Assembly (NCBI RefSeq): GCF_036169555.1
Contig: NZ_CP108032.1
Span: forward strand, 2,976,001-3,040,000
Direction of reading: 5' to 3'
DNA: 64,000 nucleotides
DNA from: Streptomyces sp. NBC_00306
GTDB lineage: Bacteria; Actinomycetota; Actinomycetes; Streptomycetales; Streptomycetaceae
Part shown: positions 35,763-44,995 of the stretch, piece by piece
Layout: every line of letters starts with the position of its first letter
How positions within the stretch are numbered: position 1 is the stretch's first letter
Notes under the pieces: model-generated
Seen by the model: the letters and a program-made list of their open reading frames with translations, nothing else
The model's database searches: none
Told to the model about the DNA's origin: nothing
Position numbers and translations under genes: made by a program

Positions 35763-36356
35763 TCAGTGCATCAGTGTCTCGACGAGCGTCTCCTGGAGCA
35801 CCCCGAGCCAGAGGTACGCCATGACCATCGGCTTGCGCGGATCGTCGTCCGGCAGCCGGTAGAGCTCGTTGTTCTCGTCCTCGTCGCCGACCTCGAGACG
35901 GGTGCCGATGGTCAGGCGCAGATCATTGAGTGCCCCGAGCCAGCGCGCGCAGTCGTCCGGCCCGAGCTTCAGGACGGCTCCGCCTTCGCCGCCGGCGCTG
36001 AGCGCGTCGAGGCAGCGGACGACACAGAGTGCGTCGTCCCGTTTGCGGGAGCGCAGGTCGTTCTCGGTGAAGCGCCTGAACTCGGCGGAGGCGGCGCGCA
36101 GTTCCTCGTCCTGCTCGTCCGCGTCCGGTCCGGTGTAGCCGTCGGGGAACAGCCGGGCGAGCGCCGGGTCGGCGGGCGGTTCGCTCGGCCCTTCGGCGAA
36201 CATCGCGGCGAGCGGGTCCTCGCCCTCGACCGGCTCGTCGCCGGGGCCGATCAGCTCCAGCATCTGGACGGCGAGGGAGCGCAGGATGGAGATCTCGACC
36301 TCGTCGAGCGGGACGGCCGCGCCGCCGCCGGGGATCGGCTCGAAGTGGCCCGCCAT
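35763..36356 (-). CDS. DUF2017 family protein
   Basis: 197 aa. AAVPLDEVEISILRSLAVQMLELIG and the C-terminal DCARWLGALNDLRLTIGTRL with DPRKPMVMAYLWLGVLQETLVETL are the DUF2017 hallmarks. The middle (~residues 45-95) is acidic and variable. The start overlaps the clpS stop (TGATG), so they are translationally coupled. The family co-occurs with clpS throughout Actinobacteria, suggesting a role in the N-end-rule/Clp system, which remains unproven. Confidence 0.88.
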   Translation of the reverse strand: MAGHFEPIPGGGAAVPLDEVEISILRSLAVQMLELIGPGDEPVEGEDPLAAMFAEGPSEPPADPALARLFPDGYTGPDADEQDEELRAASAEFRRFTENDLRSRKRDDALCVVRCLDALSAGGEGGAVLKLGPDDCARWLGALNDLRLTIGTRLEVGDEDENNELYRLPDDDPRKPMVMAYLWLGVLQETLVETLMH

Positions 36357-36670
36357 CAGTTGCGGTCCTGGGAGAGCGTCGCCCACAGCCCGTATCCGTG
36401 CATCGCCTGCACGTCGCGTTCCATCTCCTCGCGGCTGCCGCTGGAGACCACGGCCCGTCCCTTGTGGTGCACGTCGAGCATCAGCTTGTGCGCCTTGTCC
36501 TTGGAATAGCCGAAATAGGCCTGGAAGACATAGGTGACGTAGCTCATCAGATTGACCGGGTCGTTGTGGACCAGCGTCACCCAGGGCACATCCGGCTCGG
36601 GAACGGCGAAGGTCTCCTCCGCCGATTCGGGGCGTTCGATCTCTGTAGGAGCAACACTCACCCGGTCCAT
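36356..36670 (-). CDS. clpS: ATP-dependent Clp protease adaptor ClpS
   Basis: 104 aa from the ATG at 36670. An extended N-terminal tail (1-28) inserts into the ClpA/ClpC pore; the core binds N-degrons ([19 protein letters not shown]: Asn36-Asp37 ligand site; [14 protein letters not shown]). It delivers substrates with destabilising N-terminal residues to ClpC1P. First gene of the operon with DUF2017. Confidence 0.94.
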   Translation of the reverse strand: MDRVSVAPTEIERPESAEETFAVPEPDVPWVTLVHNDPVNLMSYVTYVFQAYFGYSKDKAHKLMLDVHHKGRAVVSSGSREEMERDVQAMHGYGLWATLSQDRN

Positions 36671-36707
36671 GCTGCCACCCGCAGGGGTCCATCGCACAAA
36701 CGGGCCT

Positions 36708-36734
36708 CACATCTCGTCACTCTGACGAGATGTG
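36708..36734. promoter_or_regulatory. 27-bp palindromic operator candidate between clpS and pncB
   Basis: CACATCTCGTC (36708-36718), 5-bp spacer ACTCT, and its perfect complement GACGAGATGTG (36724-36734), an 11-bp-arm inverted repeat in the divergent promoter region. A TACGCT -10-like hexamer for pncB starts four bases later (36738), so a bound dimer would cover the -35 area. Confidence 0.6.
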
Positions 36735-36832
36735 CGCTACGCTCACGTCATGGCTGCGTCACCCGGGGGGCGACCCCCGGCACCCGGTCGGTCCGACCGG
36801 CAGCCCGGACAAGAAGTGTGAGGTTGACCGTC

Positions 36833-38161
36833 GTGAACCATGCGGACCTTGGCCTGCCGGTGGATGTGCCCTCGACAGCGCTCTTCACGGACCAGTACGA
36901 GCTCACGATGCTGCAGGCCGCGCTCCGGTCCGGTACGGCGGGGCGCCGCTCGGTCTTCGAGGCCTTCACCCGCAGACTGCCCGAGGGGCGGCGCTACGGC
37001 GTGGTCGCGGGCACCGGCCGGGTGCTCGACGCCGTGGAGAACTTCCGCTTCGACGCCGGGTTGCTCGGCTTTCTGCGCGAGCAGCGGATCGTCGACGAGC
37101 CGACGCTCGAATGGCTCGCCTCGTACCGCTTCACCGGCGACATCTGGGGCTACCCCGAGGGCGAGGTGTACTTCCCGGGTTCGCCGATCCTGCGGGTGGA
37201 GGGCTCCTTCGCCGAGTGCGTCGTGCTGGAGACCGTGATCCTCTCGATCCTCAACCACGACTCGGCGATCGCCGCGGCGGCCTCCCGGATGTCGTCGGCG
37301 GCGATCGGGCGGGGGCTCATCGAGATGGGCGCGCGGCGTACGCACGAGCTCGCCGCGGTGGCCTCGGCGCGCGCCGCGTACGTGGGCGGTTTCGACTCCA
37401 CCTCCGACCTGGCCGCCGGCTTCCGCTACGCGATCCCGACGGTGGGCACCAGCGCGCACGCCTTCACCCTGCTCCACGACAGCGAGCGCGACGCCTTCCA
37501 GGCCCAGGTCGACTCACTCGGACGAGGGACGACGCTGCTCGTCGACACCTACGACGTGGCGGAGGCCGTGCGTACCGCCGTGGAGATCGCCGGGCCGGAA
37601 CTGGGCGCCGTCCGTATCGACTCCGGCGACCTGCTGCTCGTCGCGCACCGGGTGCGCCAGCAGCTCGACGAGCTGGGCGCACGCGACACCAGGATCGTGG
37701 TCACCTCCGACCTCGACGAGTACGCGATCGCCTCGCTGGCCGCCGCGCCCGTGGACGCCTACGGCGTGGGCACGCAGCTGGTCACCGGCAGTGGGCACCC
37801 CACCTGCTCGATGGTCTACAAGATCGTCGCCCGTGCCCAGTCGGCCGACCCGCAGGCCCCGCTCCAGCCCGTGGCGAAGAAGTCGATGGGTGCGAAGTCC
37901 TCGCGGGGCGGGCGCAAGTGGGCCGCGCGCCGGCTGGACGCCGAGGGGGTGGCGGAGGCGGAGGTCATCGGAGTCGGTCCGGTGCCGGCCGAACTCGCCG
38001 ACCACCAGCTCCAGGTGGAGCTGGTCAAGGGCGGCACCGTGGTGGGCCGCGAGCCGCTCGACACGGCACGGGACCGGCACCGGGCGGCGCGGTCCGGGCT
38101 GCCGATGTCGGCGATCCAGCTGTCCAAGGGAGAGCCTGTCCTGCCGACGGAGTACGTATGA
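36833..38161 (+). CDS. pncB: Nicotinate phosphoribosyltransferase
   Basis: 442 aa from the GTG at 36833, with GAGG 9 nt upstream (GTG 36818 is an alternative). Family blocks: ALFTDQYELTMLQAALRSG, FEAFTRRLPEGRRYGVVAG, YPEGEVYFPGSPILRVEG, TVGTSAHAFTLLHDSE, LVDTYDV, VRIDSGDLLLVA, VTSDLDEYAIASL, GVGTQLVTGSGHP. His in TSAHAF is the phospho-His of this class. It converts nicotinate plus PRPP (and ATP) to nicotinate mononucleotide; operates with PncA encoded downstream. Confidence 0.93.
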   Translation: MNHADLGLPVDVPSTALFTDQYELTMLQAALRSGTAGRRSVFEAFTRRLPEGRRYGVVAGTGRVLDAVENFRFDAGLLGFLREQRIVDEPTLEWLASYRFTGDIWGYPEGEVYFPGSPILRVEGSFAECVVLETVILSILNHDSAIAAAASRMSSAAIGRGLIEMGARRTHELAAVASARAAYVGGFDSTSDLAAGFRYAIPTVGTSAHAFTLLHDSERDAFQAQVDSLGRGTTLLVDTYDVAEAVRTAVEIAGPELGAVRIDSGDLLLVAHRVRQQLDELGARDTRIVVTSDLDEYAIASLAAAPVDAYGVGTQLVTGSGHPTCSMVYKIVARAQSADPQAPLQPVAKKSMGAKSSRGGRKWAARRLDAEGVAEAEVIGVGPVPAELADHQLQVELVKGGTVVGREPLDTARDRHRAARSGLPMSAIQLSKGEPVLPTEYV

Positions 38162-38266
38162 ACGCAGCGTGAAGCCCTCTCCCGCTGAGCCGCCCGAGTC
38201 TCTAGGCTCGATATCGCCGCTCGCATGCCCCCGCCGCCATTCCCCGGACCCCTAAGGACCCCCGCC

Positions 38267-38857
38267 ATGCACCGCGCACTGATCGTCGTGGACGTCCAGA
38301 ACGACTTCTGCGAAGGCGGCAGCCTCGCGGTGACGGGGGGCGCCGAGGTCGCCGCCGCCATCACAGACCTGATCGGCGAGGCCGCCGCCCCCGCCGGCTA
38401 TCAGCACGTGGTCGCCACCCGCGACCACCACATCGAGCCCGGCGACCACTTCTCCGACCACCCCGACTTCTCCCACAGCTGGCCGCCCCACTGCGTGGCG
38501 GGCACGGAGGGCGTGGGCTTCCACCCGAACTTCGCTCCGGCGGTGGCGTCGGGCGCGGTCGACACCGTCTTCGACAAGGGCGCGTACGCGGCCGCGTACA
38601 GCGGCTTCGAGGGCACGGACGAGAACGGCACGACGCTCGCGCAGTGGCTGCGGGCGCGTGAGGTGACGGAGGTCGACGTGGTCGGCATCGCGACGGACCA
38701 CTGCGTCCGGGCGACGGCGCTGGACGCGGCCCGTGAGGGCTTCACGACGCAGGTGCTGCTGGACCTGACGGCGGGAGTGGCGAAGGAGTCGACGGAGCGG
38801 GCTCTGGAGGAGCTGCGGGGCGCGGGCGTGGAGCTGTCCGGCAAGCCGGTCGTCTGA
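38267..38857 (+). CDS. pncA: Nicotinamidase
   Basis: 196 aa cysteine hydrolase. The catalytic triad is Asp9 (VVDVQNDF), Lys104 (DKGAYAAAYSGF) and Cys146 (ATDHCVRAT); metal ligands from DHHIEPGDHFSDHP. It deamidates nicotinamide to nicotinate, which PncB uses. AAGGAC precedes the ATG. About 105 bp after pncB on the same strand, so the two form a salvage unit. Confidence 0.93.
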   Translation: MHRALIVVDVQNDFCEGGSLAVTGGAEVAAAITDLIGEAAAPAGYQHVVATRDHHIEPGDHFSDHPDFSHSWPPHCVAGTEGVGFHPNFAPAVASGAVDTVFDKGAYAAAYSGFEGTDENGTTLAQWLRAREVTEVDVVGIATDHCVRATALDAAREGFTTQVLLDLTAGVAKESTERALEELRGAGVELSGKPVV

Positions 38858-38954
38858 CGCCCGGCCGGTCCCCCGGTGGTCCCGCCCTCGCCCCGTCGGC
38901 CCGGAGCCCCACACGGGCCCGGGGCGGGGCCGGGCGACCCGGTGGGGCGCCGCT

Positions 38955-39275
38955 CTAGCCCTCCCGCACTCGCGCGTCCTGGAGCAGCGCCCGTATCGGG
39001 TGCCAGAGCTCCTGGGTCGCCCCCGGCTGGCCGCGCCACAGCAGGCCGTCCGGATGGTGCAGTACGGCGGTGATCTCGTCCGGTGTCGGCGGCTCGACGT
39101 TGCCTCGCAGATAGACCGCCCGCAGCCCCAGGTTCCGCAGTCGCGTCAGCGCCCGCGCCCGGTTCCTCGCGAGGACCAGGAAGCGGGCCGTGCTCCCGTC
39201 GCCGAGCGGGCTCGGCAGGCTGAGCGCGACGACCACGCTGCCGTTGGGCAACTTGCTGAAACCTCCGCCAGGCAT
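38955..39275 (-). CDS. Hypothetical protein
   Basis: 106 aa from the ATG at 39275 (GGGGGAG ~10 nt upstream). Sequence includes MPGGGFSKLPNGSVVVALSL, FLVLARNRARALTRLRNLGL and a C-terminal HPIRALLQDA. No membrane helix and no domain I recognise. Codon use matches neighbours. It lies between pncA and the M6 protease, with a promoter region of its own. Confidence 0.6.
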   Translation of the reverse strand: MPGGGFSKLPNGSVVVALSLPSPLGDGSTARFLVLARNRARALTRLRNLGLRAVYLRGNVEPPTPDEITAVLHHPDGLLWRGQPGATQELWHPIRALLQDARVREG

Positions 39276-39337
39276 GCGGAACCACTCCCCCGTGAGATGG
39301 CGTGTCAATAAGGATCCGGTAGGACGCACCTAAACAC

Positions 39338-39373
39338 GATCGGCCGCCGCCCGCTAGAGGGCGACGGCCGATC
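39338..39373 (-). terminator. Terminator of the M6 protease gene
   Basis: GATCGGCCGCCGCCC/GGGCGACGGCCGATC, 15-bp stem with one mismatch, 6-nt loop, 26 bp after the protease stop. Confidence 0.7.
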
Positions 39374-39398
39374 ATGGTTTGACCTGCGGTTATACCTT

Positions 39399-41819
39399 TT
39401 ACTTGGTCGACGGACCAACCTTCACGGTGATCGACTCACCGCTCTTGGGCTCACTCACGATGGAGATCTTGGTGTTGGTGTCAGTTACCTTGACACCCGC
39501 CGTCGGGTTCTCGGCGTACCAGTAGACGCCCTTGCGGTCGTCGAACACCGAGGTGCCCTTCTGCGCCTTGATCCGCTGGGCGACATCGGCGTTGTGCAGC
39601 GTGAACGCGTCGGTCGGACGCAGGCTGAACGTCGAGTCGAACGTCTGGATCTTGTTCCGCATCAGCGTGCCGTTGGCCCACTTCAGCGGCTTGGCGTGCG
39701 CGTCGATCGGCAGGACGAGACCCTGGCCCGGGTGGGCGCTGGTGTTGTTGTCCTTCTGGGAGGTGTCCCACAGCCAGATCAGCAGGCCGTTCTGGTACGG
39801 GTAGTGCTCGACCCACCCGTCCTTCGGAGCCTTGAAGCCGAAGTTGTACGGGCCGACCTTGAGGGTCTTGTCGTACGACACGTACTGGCGGTTCTCGGCC
39901 AGGTAGTACTGCTCGTACTGCTTGGTGAAGGACTCGGCGATGCGGGAGAAGCCCTTCGAGGTCCAGCCCGCGTCGTCGCCCTCGGCGTTGTCCGTGAACA
40001 GCGCCGTACCGTCCGCCGTGACCGTGATCGCGTCGGCCGCGAAGCCCTTGCCGCCCGCGCCGCCGTCCGTCTGGTAGCGGAAGCGGACGTCGATCTTCTT
40101 GCCGGCGTACGCGTCGAGCGGGTACACGAGCTTCTTGTACGCGCCGGAGGTGCCGGTCAGCGCCGGCTTGTCGCCCGCGTCGCGCGGAACGGCCTTGCCG
40201 TCGGCGGTGCCGTCCACCGGCGTCCAGTTGGCGCCGCCGTCCGTCGACACCTCGGCGTAGAGGTAGTCGTAGCCGGTCTCGATGTCCCACCAGCCCGAAA
40301 GCTCCAGGGAGGCCTTGGACTTGCCGGTCAGGTCCACCGGGCGGGACAGGGTGTTCTTGAGGTCGTCACCCATGTCGCTCCACCACTGCTTGGAGCCCTC
40401 GGCGGGCTTCACGACGGTGGTGGTGACGGCCTTCTTCGGCAGCTCGACGACGAGCGCCTGCGGCCGCTTGGTGTTGTACTCCGAGACACCCAGCTTGTGG
40501 GTGGACGCCTTCGCGGCCTTGCCCTTGGTGTAGTTGAGCCAGCCCAGCTGGAGCTTGTCCCAGGCGGTCATGTCACCGGGCAGGTCGCCGATGGAGTCCT
40601 TGCCGGTGCCGAGCCAGGAGCCCGCCGACATCAGGGTCCAGTAGCCGGTCGAGTTCTCGCCCTTGCCCGAGGTGTCGTAGTGGTCGGGCAGACCGAGGTC
40701 GTGACCGTACTCGTGGGCGAAGACACCGAGGCCGCCGTTCTCCGGCTGCATGGTGTAGTCGCCGACCCAGATACCGGTGTTGCCCACCTGGGTGCCGCCG
40801 GACCGGTTGTTCGCCGGGCCGGTCTTGCCCGCGTCGGTGCCGTACGCGTACCAGCGGTGCGCCCACAGGGCGTCGGGGCCCTGGGCGCCGCCGCCGGCGG
40901 ACTCGTCCTCACCGGCGTGGACGATCTGGAAGTGGTCGATGTAGCCGTCGGCCTCGTTGAAGTTGCCGTCGTTGTCGAAGTCGTACCGGTCCCACTGGTC
41001 GTAGCCGGACAGGTCCGCCTTGATCTGCGCGTCGGTACGGCCCTTGGCCTTCTGGTCGGCGACCCAGGCGGTGACGCCGTCGCGGACCGTGTCCCAGACG
41101 TTGGCGCAGTTGGAGTCGCCGCAGTAGTTGGAACCGTAGCGGGCCTCGTTGTAGTCGACCTTGACCCAGTCGGAGACGCCGCCCTCGACCGAGTAACGGC
41201 CCGAGGAGGTCTTCTCGTAGTAGGTCTTCAGGGACTCCTTCTGCTGACCGGTCTTCTTGTCCTTACCGGTGCCGAAGTAGAGGTCCTGGAAGTGCTTCTG
41301 GTTGTAGTCCGCCTGCCAGGCCGTGGAGTTGTCCAGCTTGGGGTCGGGCTTGGCTATCTTGTTGTGCAGGGGGCCGGGCGCTCCGCCGTACTTCTTCACC
41401 GGCGCCTCGGGTCCGTCCGGACCGTCGGGGTCGAACATCGTGGTGTCGTCGACCTTGTCGCCGAACTCCACCAGGATCGTGAAGATCTTGTCCGTCTTCT
41501 CCCGGCCGAGCTCGACGTACTTCTTGTCGCCGAGCTTGACGACCTGGGAGCCACCGCGCTTCTGCACGGTCGCGTCGCCGGATATGACCTGCTCCAGAGC
41601 GGCTTCGCGCTGCTGCTCCTGCTGCTTGCTGAAGGGTCCGTCGAGGTCGTGCTCGACGTGGTCCTTCTGCGGCGCCGGGTCACGGCGCTCGATGCTCGCG
41701 GGCGCCGTGGAGCCCTGGTCCTCGGCCTGTGCGCTGGTGAACGCCGAGGCCGAGGCGGCCGTGGCCGCCAGAGCCACGAGCACCGCGGACGTTCTGATCG
41801 TCCGTCGCTTGATGGTCAC
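39399..41819 (-). CDS. Secreted M6-family (immune inhibitor A) metalloprotease
   Basis: 806 aa from a GTG with GGGGGAGGA upstream. Signal peptide ends ASAFTSAQAE. A propeptide precedes the peptidase domain; the zinc motif is FAHEYGHDLGLPDHYD near residue 370, followed by WTLMSAGSWLGTG (Met-turn). C-terminal parts include MAM/carbohydrate-binding-like beta domains (DAYAGKKIDVRFRYQTDGG). InhA proteins degrade host or environmental proteins; in Streptomyces it is a development-associated secreted protease family. Monocistronic. Confidence 0.92.
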   Translation of the reverse strand: MTIKRRTIRTSAVLVALAATAASASAFTSAQAEDQGSTAPASIERRDPAPQKDHVEHDLDGPFSKQQEQQREAALEQVISGDATVQKRGGSQVVKLGDKKYVELGREKTDKIFTILVEFGDKVDDTTMFDPDGPDGPEAPVKKYGGAPGPLHNKIAKPDPKLDNSTAWQADYNQKHFQDLYFGTGKDKKTGQQKESLKTYYEKTSSGRYSVEGGVSDWVKVDYNEARYGSNYCGDSNCANVWDTVRDGVTAWVADQKAKGRTDAQIKADLSGYDQWDRYDFDNDGNFNEADGYIDHFQIVHAGEDESAGGGAQGPDALWAHRWYAYGTDAGKTGPANNRSGGTQVGNTGIWVGDYTMQPENGGLGVFAHEYGHDLGLPDHYDTSGKGENSTGYWTLMSAGSWLGTGKDSIGDLPGDMTAWDKLQLGWLNYTKGKAAKASTHKLGVSEYNTKRPQALVVELPKKAVTTTVVKPAEGSKQWWSDMGDDLKNTLSRPVDLTGKSKASLELSGWWDIETGYDYLYAEVSTDGGANWTPVDGTADGKAVPRDAGDKPALTGTSGAYKKLVYPLDAYAGKKIDVRFRYQTDGGAGGKGFAADAITVTADGTALFTDNAEGDDAGWTSKGFSRIAESFTKQYEQYYLAENRQYVSYDKTLKVGPYNFGFKAPKDGWVEHYPYQNGLLIWLWDTSQKDNNTSAHPGQGLVLPIDAHAKPLKWANGTLMRNKIQTFDSTFSLRPTDAFTLHNADVAQRIKAQKGTSVFDDRKGVYWYAENPTAGVKVTDTNTKISIVSEPKSGESITVKVGPSTK

Positions 41820-42190
41820 TTGAATTGGTCCTCCCCCGCGCTACCGTTCGCAGCCGGACTCATGTGGGGTCGTCCGGGCGCGGTACACGCGTCACAAGTG
41901 ACGACATTCGACCGGAGTTGCCGGAGAAAAGACAGACCTTGACTTGAACAGGCCAACTGCACTATGCAGGAGCACAGTTCCGTTATCCGGACGAGCCGCA
42001 GACCGGCCAACGGGCGCACGTATCAGGCCACTTGATGCATCGAATGACTCCGTGCGCCCCCGATGCACCAGCACCGTGGGTTAGGTCACGCTTACCACCC
42101 GTTCCCGCCGGGCATCCATCGCCGTACAGTCCCTTGTCAGTGCGACCGCGTTGAGAGCCAGCCCCCGACGTCCCGAGGACGGATACCGTC
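41820..42190. other. Promoter region of the M6 protease
   Basis: 371 bp divergent spacer between the protease and the small membrane protein. It includes CGTCAC-AA-GTGACG (41890-41903), a short palindrome 71 bp before the protease start. No gene is evident here. Confidence 0.4.
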
Positions 42191-42514
42191 ATGCCGCGTC
42201 CGACTGCCGCACAGCTCGCCTACGGTTCGGCCACCGTCGTCTTCTCGACCCTCGCGCTGCTGTTGCTGACGCGGACCGCCCACCCCGTCGGCGTCGCCGC
42301 CATCGGCGTTGCGTCCATGGCGCTCGGACTGCTGGTCGCGGTGGCCCTGCCGATGGGCCGGGCCGCACAGGCGGCGAGGGCCGCTCAGGCCGCGCGCACC
42401 GCCCGCGTGAAACATGCCGCGGCTTCCGCCGACGGTCTCACCAACCGGGTGCCCGGGCCCCGCGCCCGCGTCGGCGCCGAGGCCAGGGTCGGCGAGCACT
42501 CGCTACGCCGCTGA
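42191..42514 (+). CDS. Small two-helix membrane protein
   Basis: 107 aa with two hydrophobic segments (LAYGSATVVFSTLALLLL and VGVAAIGVASMALGLLVAVALP) and an Ala/Arg-rich cytoplasmic tail (AARAAQAARTARVKHAAASA). No family recognised. Ends 12 bp inside the convergent RDD gene. The start follows a CGAGGACGG stretch. Confidence 0.65.
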   Translation: MPRPTAAQLAYGSATVVFSTLALLLLTRTAHPVGVAAIGVASMALGLLVAVALPMGRAAQAARAAQAARTARVKHAAASADGLTNRVPGPRARVGAEARVGEHSLRR

Positions 42515-43285
42515 CACCACCACGGTCTTGCCGGCCTTGTCGTGCAGGCCCTGTTTGTAGGGCTTGTCGGTCAGGATCGTGATGATGATGACGAGCCACC
42601 AGATACAGAAGCAGCAGACGAGCGCCGGCACCCACAGCACCACGGCACGCAGCAGCGAGGAGCCGGTGTCCGGCACGCTCCCGTCGTTGAGCATCGCGAC
42701 CCGCAGCTTCATCAGCTTCTTGCCGACGGTCTGGCCGTTCCTCTTGACCATGAGGGTGTCGTAGCCGACGTAGGCGACCAGGGAGATCAGCGACCACAGC
42801 CACTGTCTGCCCGTGTTCAGGTCGCCCGCGATGTCGTCCCAGGTGTCGCCGTTCGCGTCGACGCCCCAGCCGCCGAAGATCAACGACAGCAGGAACAGCG
42901 GGATGAACACGATCAGCGCGTCGATGACCCGGGCGAGGAACCGCCGGCCGAACTCCGCCAGCGGCGGCATCCCGGCAAGGGGATCGACCCCGCCGTAGGG
43001 ACCGCCCGGACCGCCGCCGTAGGGACCGCCCGGTCCTCCGCCGTACGGCCCGCCGGGCCCGCCGCCGCCGTAGGGATCGCCCGCGCCGGGGCGGCCGCTT
43101 CCGTACGGGTCACCACCCTGCCCGCCGTACGGCGAACCCGGCGGCGGCCCCTGTCCGGAACCGGGCGGCGGCCCCGGAGGAGGCTCCTGCGGACCGCCCG
43201 CCGACGGCGGCGTGGGGTCCTGCGGCTTCTTGAGGAAAGGGTCGTCCTCGGGCGGCTGGCCCGGCGTCGGCGCGTCGTTGCTCAT
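42503..43285 (-). CDS. RDD-family membrane protein (Pro/Gly-rich N-terminus)
   Basis: 260 aa. Residues 1-~110 are Pro/Gly-rich with repeats of GPYGGG-type units (GGPGGPYGGGPGG). The RDD domain follows: FLARVIDALIVFIPLFLLSLIFG (Arg-Asp signature RVID), VGYDTLMVKRNGQTVGKKLMKLRVAML, and three or four membrane helices. RDD proteins are often ion or small-solute transporters; function here unknown. It and the next RDD gene are adjacent and in the same direction. Confidence 0.85.
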   Translation of the reverse strand: MSNDAPTPGQPPEDDPFLKKPQDPTPPSAGGPQEPPPGPPPGSGQGPPPGSPYGGQGGDPYGSGRPGAGDPYGGGGPGGPYGGGPGGPYGGGPGGPYGGVDPLAGMPPLAEFGRRFLARVIDALIVFIPLFLLSLIFGGWGVDANGDTWDDIAGDLNTGRQWLWSLISLVAYVGYDTLMVKRNGQTVGKKLMKLRVAMLNDGSVPDTGSSLLRAVVLWVPALVCCFCIWWLVIIITILTDKPYKQGLHDKAGKTVVVSAA

Positions 43286-43369
43286 GGGGGCAGTGCACCG
43301 CGCCGAGCGGGTGCCCGCAACGGCTCGCGTGCCGTTCGGGGGACCCCCGCGCGCGCCGGTCCGGACGGG

Positions 43370-44776
43370 TCAGCCGGTGACGAAGGTGTGCGCCGCCTTG
43401 TCGTGCCAGCACTGCCGCCAGGGCCGGTCGAACAGACACCACAGGACGTTGACGACGCCGACCGCGATGACGCCGAGCACGCCGTAGACGAGCCAGCGGC
43501 GCAGCGCGGCACCGAACGACGGAGGGTCGTGGGACTCGATGTCCATGACCGACAGACCGCAGACCTTCTTGCCCAGCGTGCGGCCCCACTTCGCCGTCGG
43601 CAACGCCTCGTACAGCACCCCGAACACCAGCAGGGCGCCCAGGATGATCGCGAGATGGACGGAGGTGGTGCCGTCGATCAGCCAGACGGTGACCGTCTCA
43701 CCGGACTGCTTCGCCGCGTCGATCTTGTCGTTGATGTGCGCGAGCGCCTGCGAGCCGACCGGTACGGCCACGGCTCCGACGACCGCGCCGAGCAGCACGG
43801 TGTCGATCAGCCGGGCGGCGAACCGCTTGCCCAGCGAGGCCGGGCGGGCCGACGCCTGCGCCTGGGCGGCCGCGAGGAAGGGGTCGTTGACCGGCGGCTT
43901 CCAGGGGGTGACGGGCGGGTCGTTGTCGGTCTCCCGGGCGAGTCGGTGGACCTGCTGCGCCCAGGAGGCCGAACCGCCGCCGGGGCCGTCGGTCATGGGA
44001 GCGTGGCCGGCCCGCTCGGGTGCCTGCTGCTGCGGCACGTCCGGCGTCTGCGGCGTCTGCGGCTGAGCGGGTGCGGACGCGCCGGGGGTCATGGACCGGA
44101 CGCTGAGACCCTCGTCGGTCCGTCCCGCGGCCGCGGCGGCGGCCCGCAGGGCGCGGATCGTCACGGTGTGGTCGACCGGGGGCTGAGCCTGCGGGCCTTG
44201 CGGCGCCGAAGGGTCGGCGGTGCCGGCGTCGGCGGCGACTCCCTGACGGGAGCGCATGGCACGGATGGCGGCGGTGTTGTCCGTCCGGGACTCACCGGCG
44301 TCGTCCCCGCCGAGGGAGCGCACGCCGGGCAGCGCGCCGCCGGTCGGGTCGCCGGCCTGGGACGGAAGCCGCGGGTCCGCGGGGACGCCCGCCGCCGGTC
44401 CGCCGTGGGCGGCCGGGGTGCGCGGGTCCTGGGGACCGCCCCACGAGACCCGGTTGTCGCGGTCGCCGCCGAAGCCGGTCTGCCGGGAGGTGTCGGCGGC
44501 CCAGGCGGTCGCGGGTTCCGGACGGGAGGGCTGGTCGGACGGCTCCTCGTCGAAGAAGTGCGGTCCGGTCTCCTCGACCCGGGCTGCCGGGGTCTGTTCG
44601 GGGGCTGCCTGGCCGGGCCCCGGATCCATCGCCTCACCGGCGTTCGGAGCGGGCCGGCTCGTGCCGGGCACCCAGGCAGCGCCGTTCCAGTACCGGACGT
44701 ATCCGGGGATGGACGGATCCGGGTAGTAGCCGGGCGTCGGACTTCCGTCGCCGGTGGCCGGGGTGGGGGCGCTCAT
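43370..44776 (-). CDS. DUF2510 + RDD membrane protein
   Basis: 468 aa from the ATG at 44776. The N-terminal DUF2510 (GYYPDPSIPGYVRYWNGAAWV) is a short surface-like motif. A long disordered, Ala/Pro/Gln-rich linker (to ~residue 290) leads to the RDD domain (FAARLIDTVLLGAVVGAVAVPVG, WGRTLGKKVCGLSVM) with about four helices. Paralogue of the RDD gene downstream; both lie in the ssg-like neighbourhood. Confidence 0.83.
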   Translation of the reverse strand: MSAPTPATGDGSPTPGYYPDPSIPGYVRYWNGAAWVPGTSRPAPNAGEAMDPGPGQAAPEQTPAARVEETGPHFFDEEPSDQPSRPEPATAWAADTSRQTGFGGDRDNRVSWGGPQDPRTPAAHGGPAAGVPADPRLPSQAGDPTGGALPGVRSLGGDDAGESRTDNTAAIRAMRSRQGVAADAGTADPSAPQGPQAQPPVDHTVTIRALRAAAAAAGRTDEGLSVRSMTPGASAPAQPQTPQTPDVPQQQAPERAGHAPMTDGPGGGSASWAQQVHRLARETDNDPPVTPWKPPVNDPFLAAAQAQASARPASLGKRFAARLIDTVLLGAVVGAVAVPVGSQALAHINDKIDAAKQSGETVTVWLIDGTTSVHLAIILGALLVFGVLYEALPTAKWGRTLGKKVCGLSVMDIESHDPPSFGAALRRWLVYGVLGVIAVGVVNVLWCLFDRPWRQCWHDKAAHTFVTG

Positions 44777-44995
44777 CACCGTGGTCCCGTATCTCCTCGA
44801 GAGCCTCAATACAAGGCACCACATCTATCAGACCCTTGAGTGTCCCCGGGCCGGTCCCGGCGTAACGACCACTTTCCGGTCACCCTCCGATCACAGAAAG
44901 TTGTTCCCCGAACCCGCGTCATAGCCGGCGGGGACCGCGCTCTCCCCTTGCAGGGCCCGCCCACGGGCCTCGTACCCGAAGGGAAGAGCACTGTC

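Noticed and set aside
41890..41903. CGTCAC-AA-GTGACG palindrome before the M6 protease as a firm operator
   Set aside because: Only a 6-bp-arm palindrome in a long GC-rich spacer; too short to report as a confident site.
39594..41942. A 782-aa plus-strand frame
   Set aside because: Antisense to the M6 protease; low-complexity Val/Gly/Leu/Arg sequence without domains.
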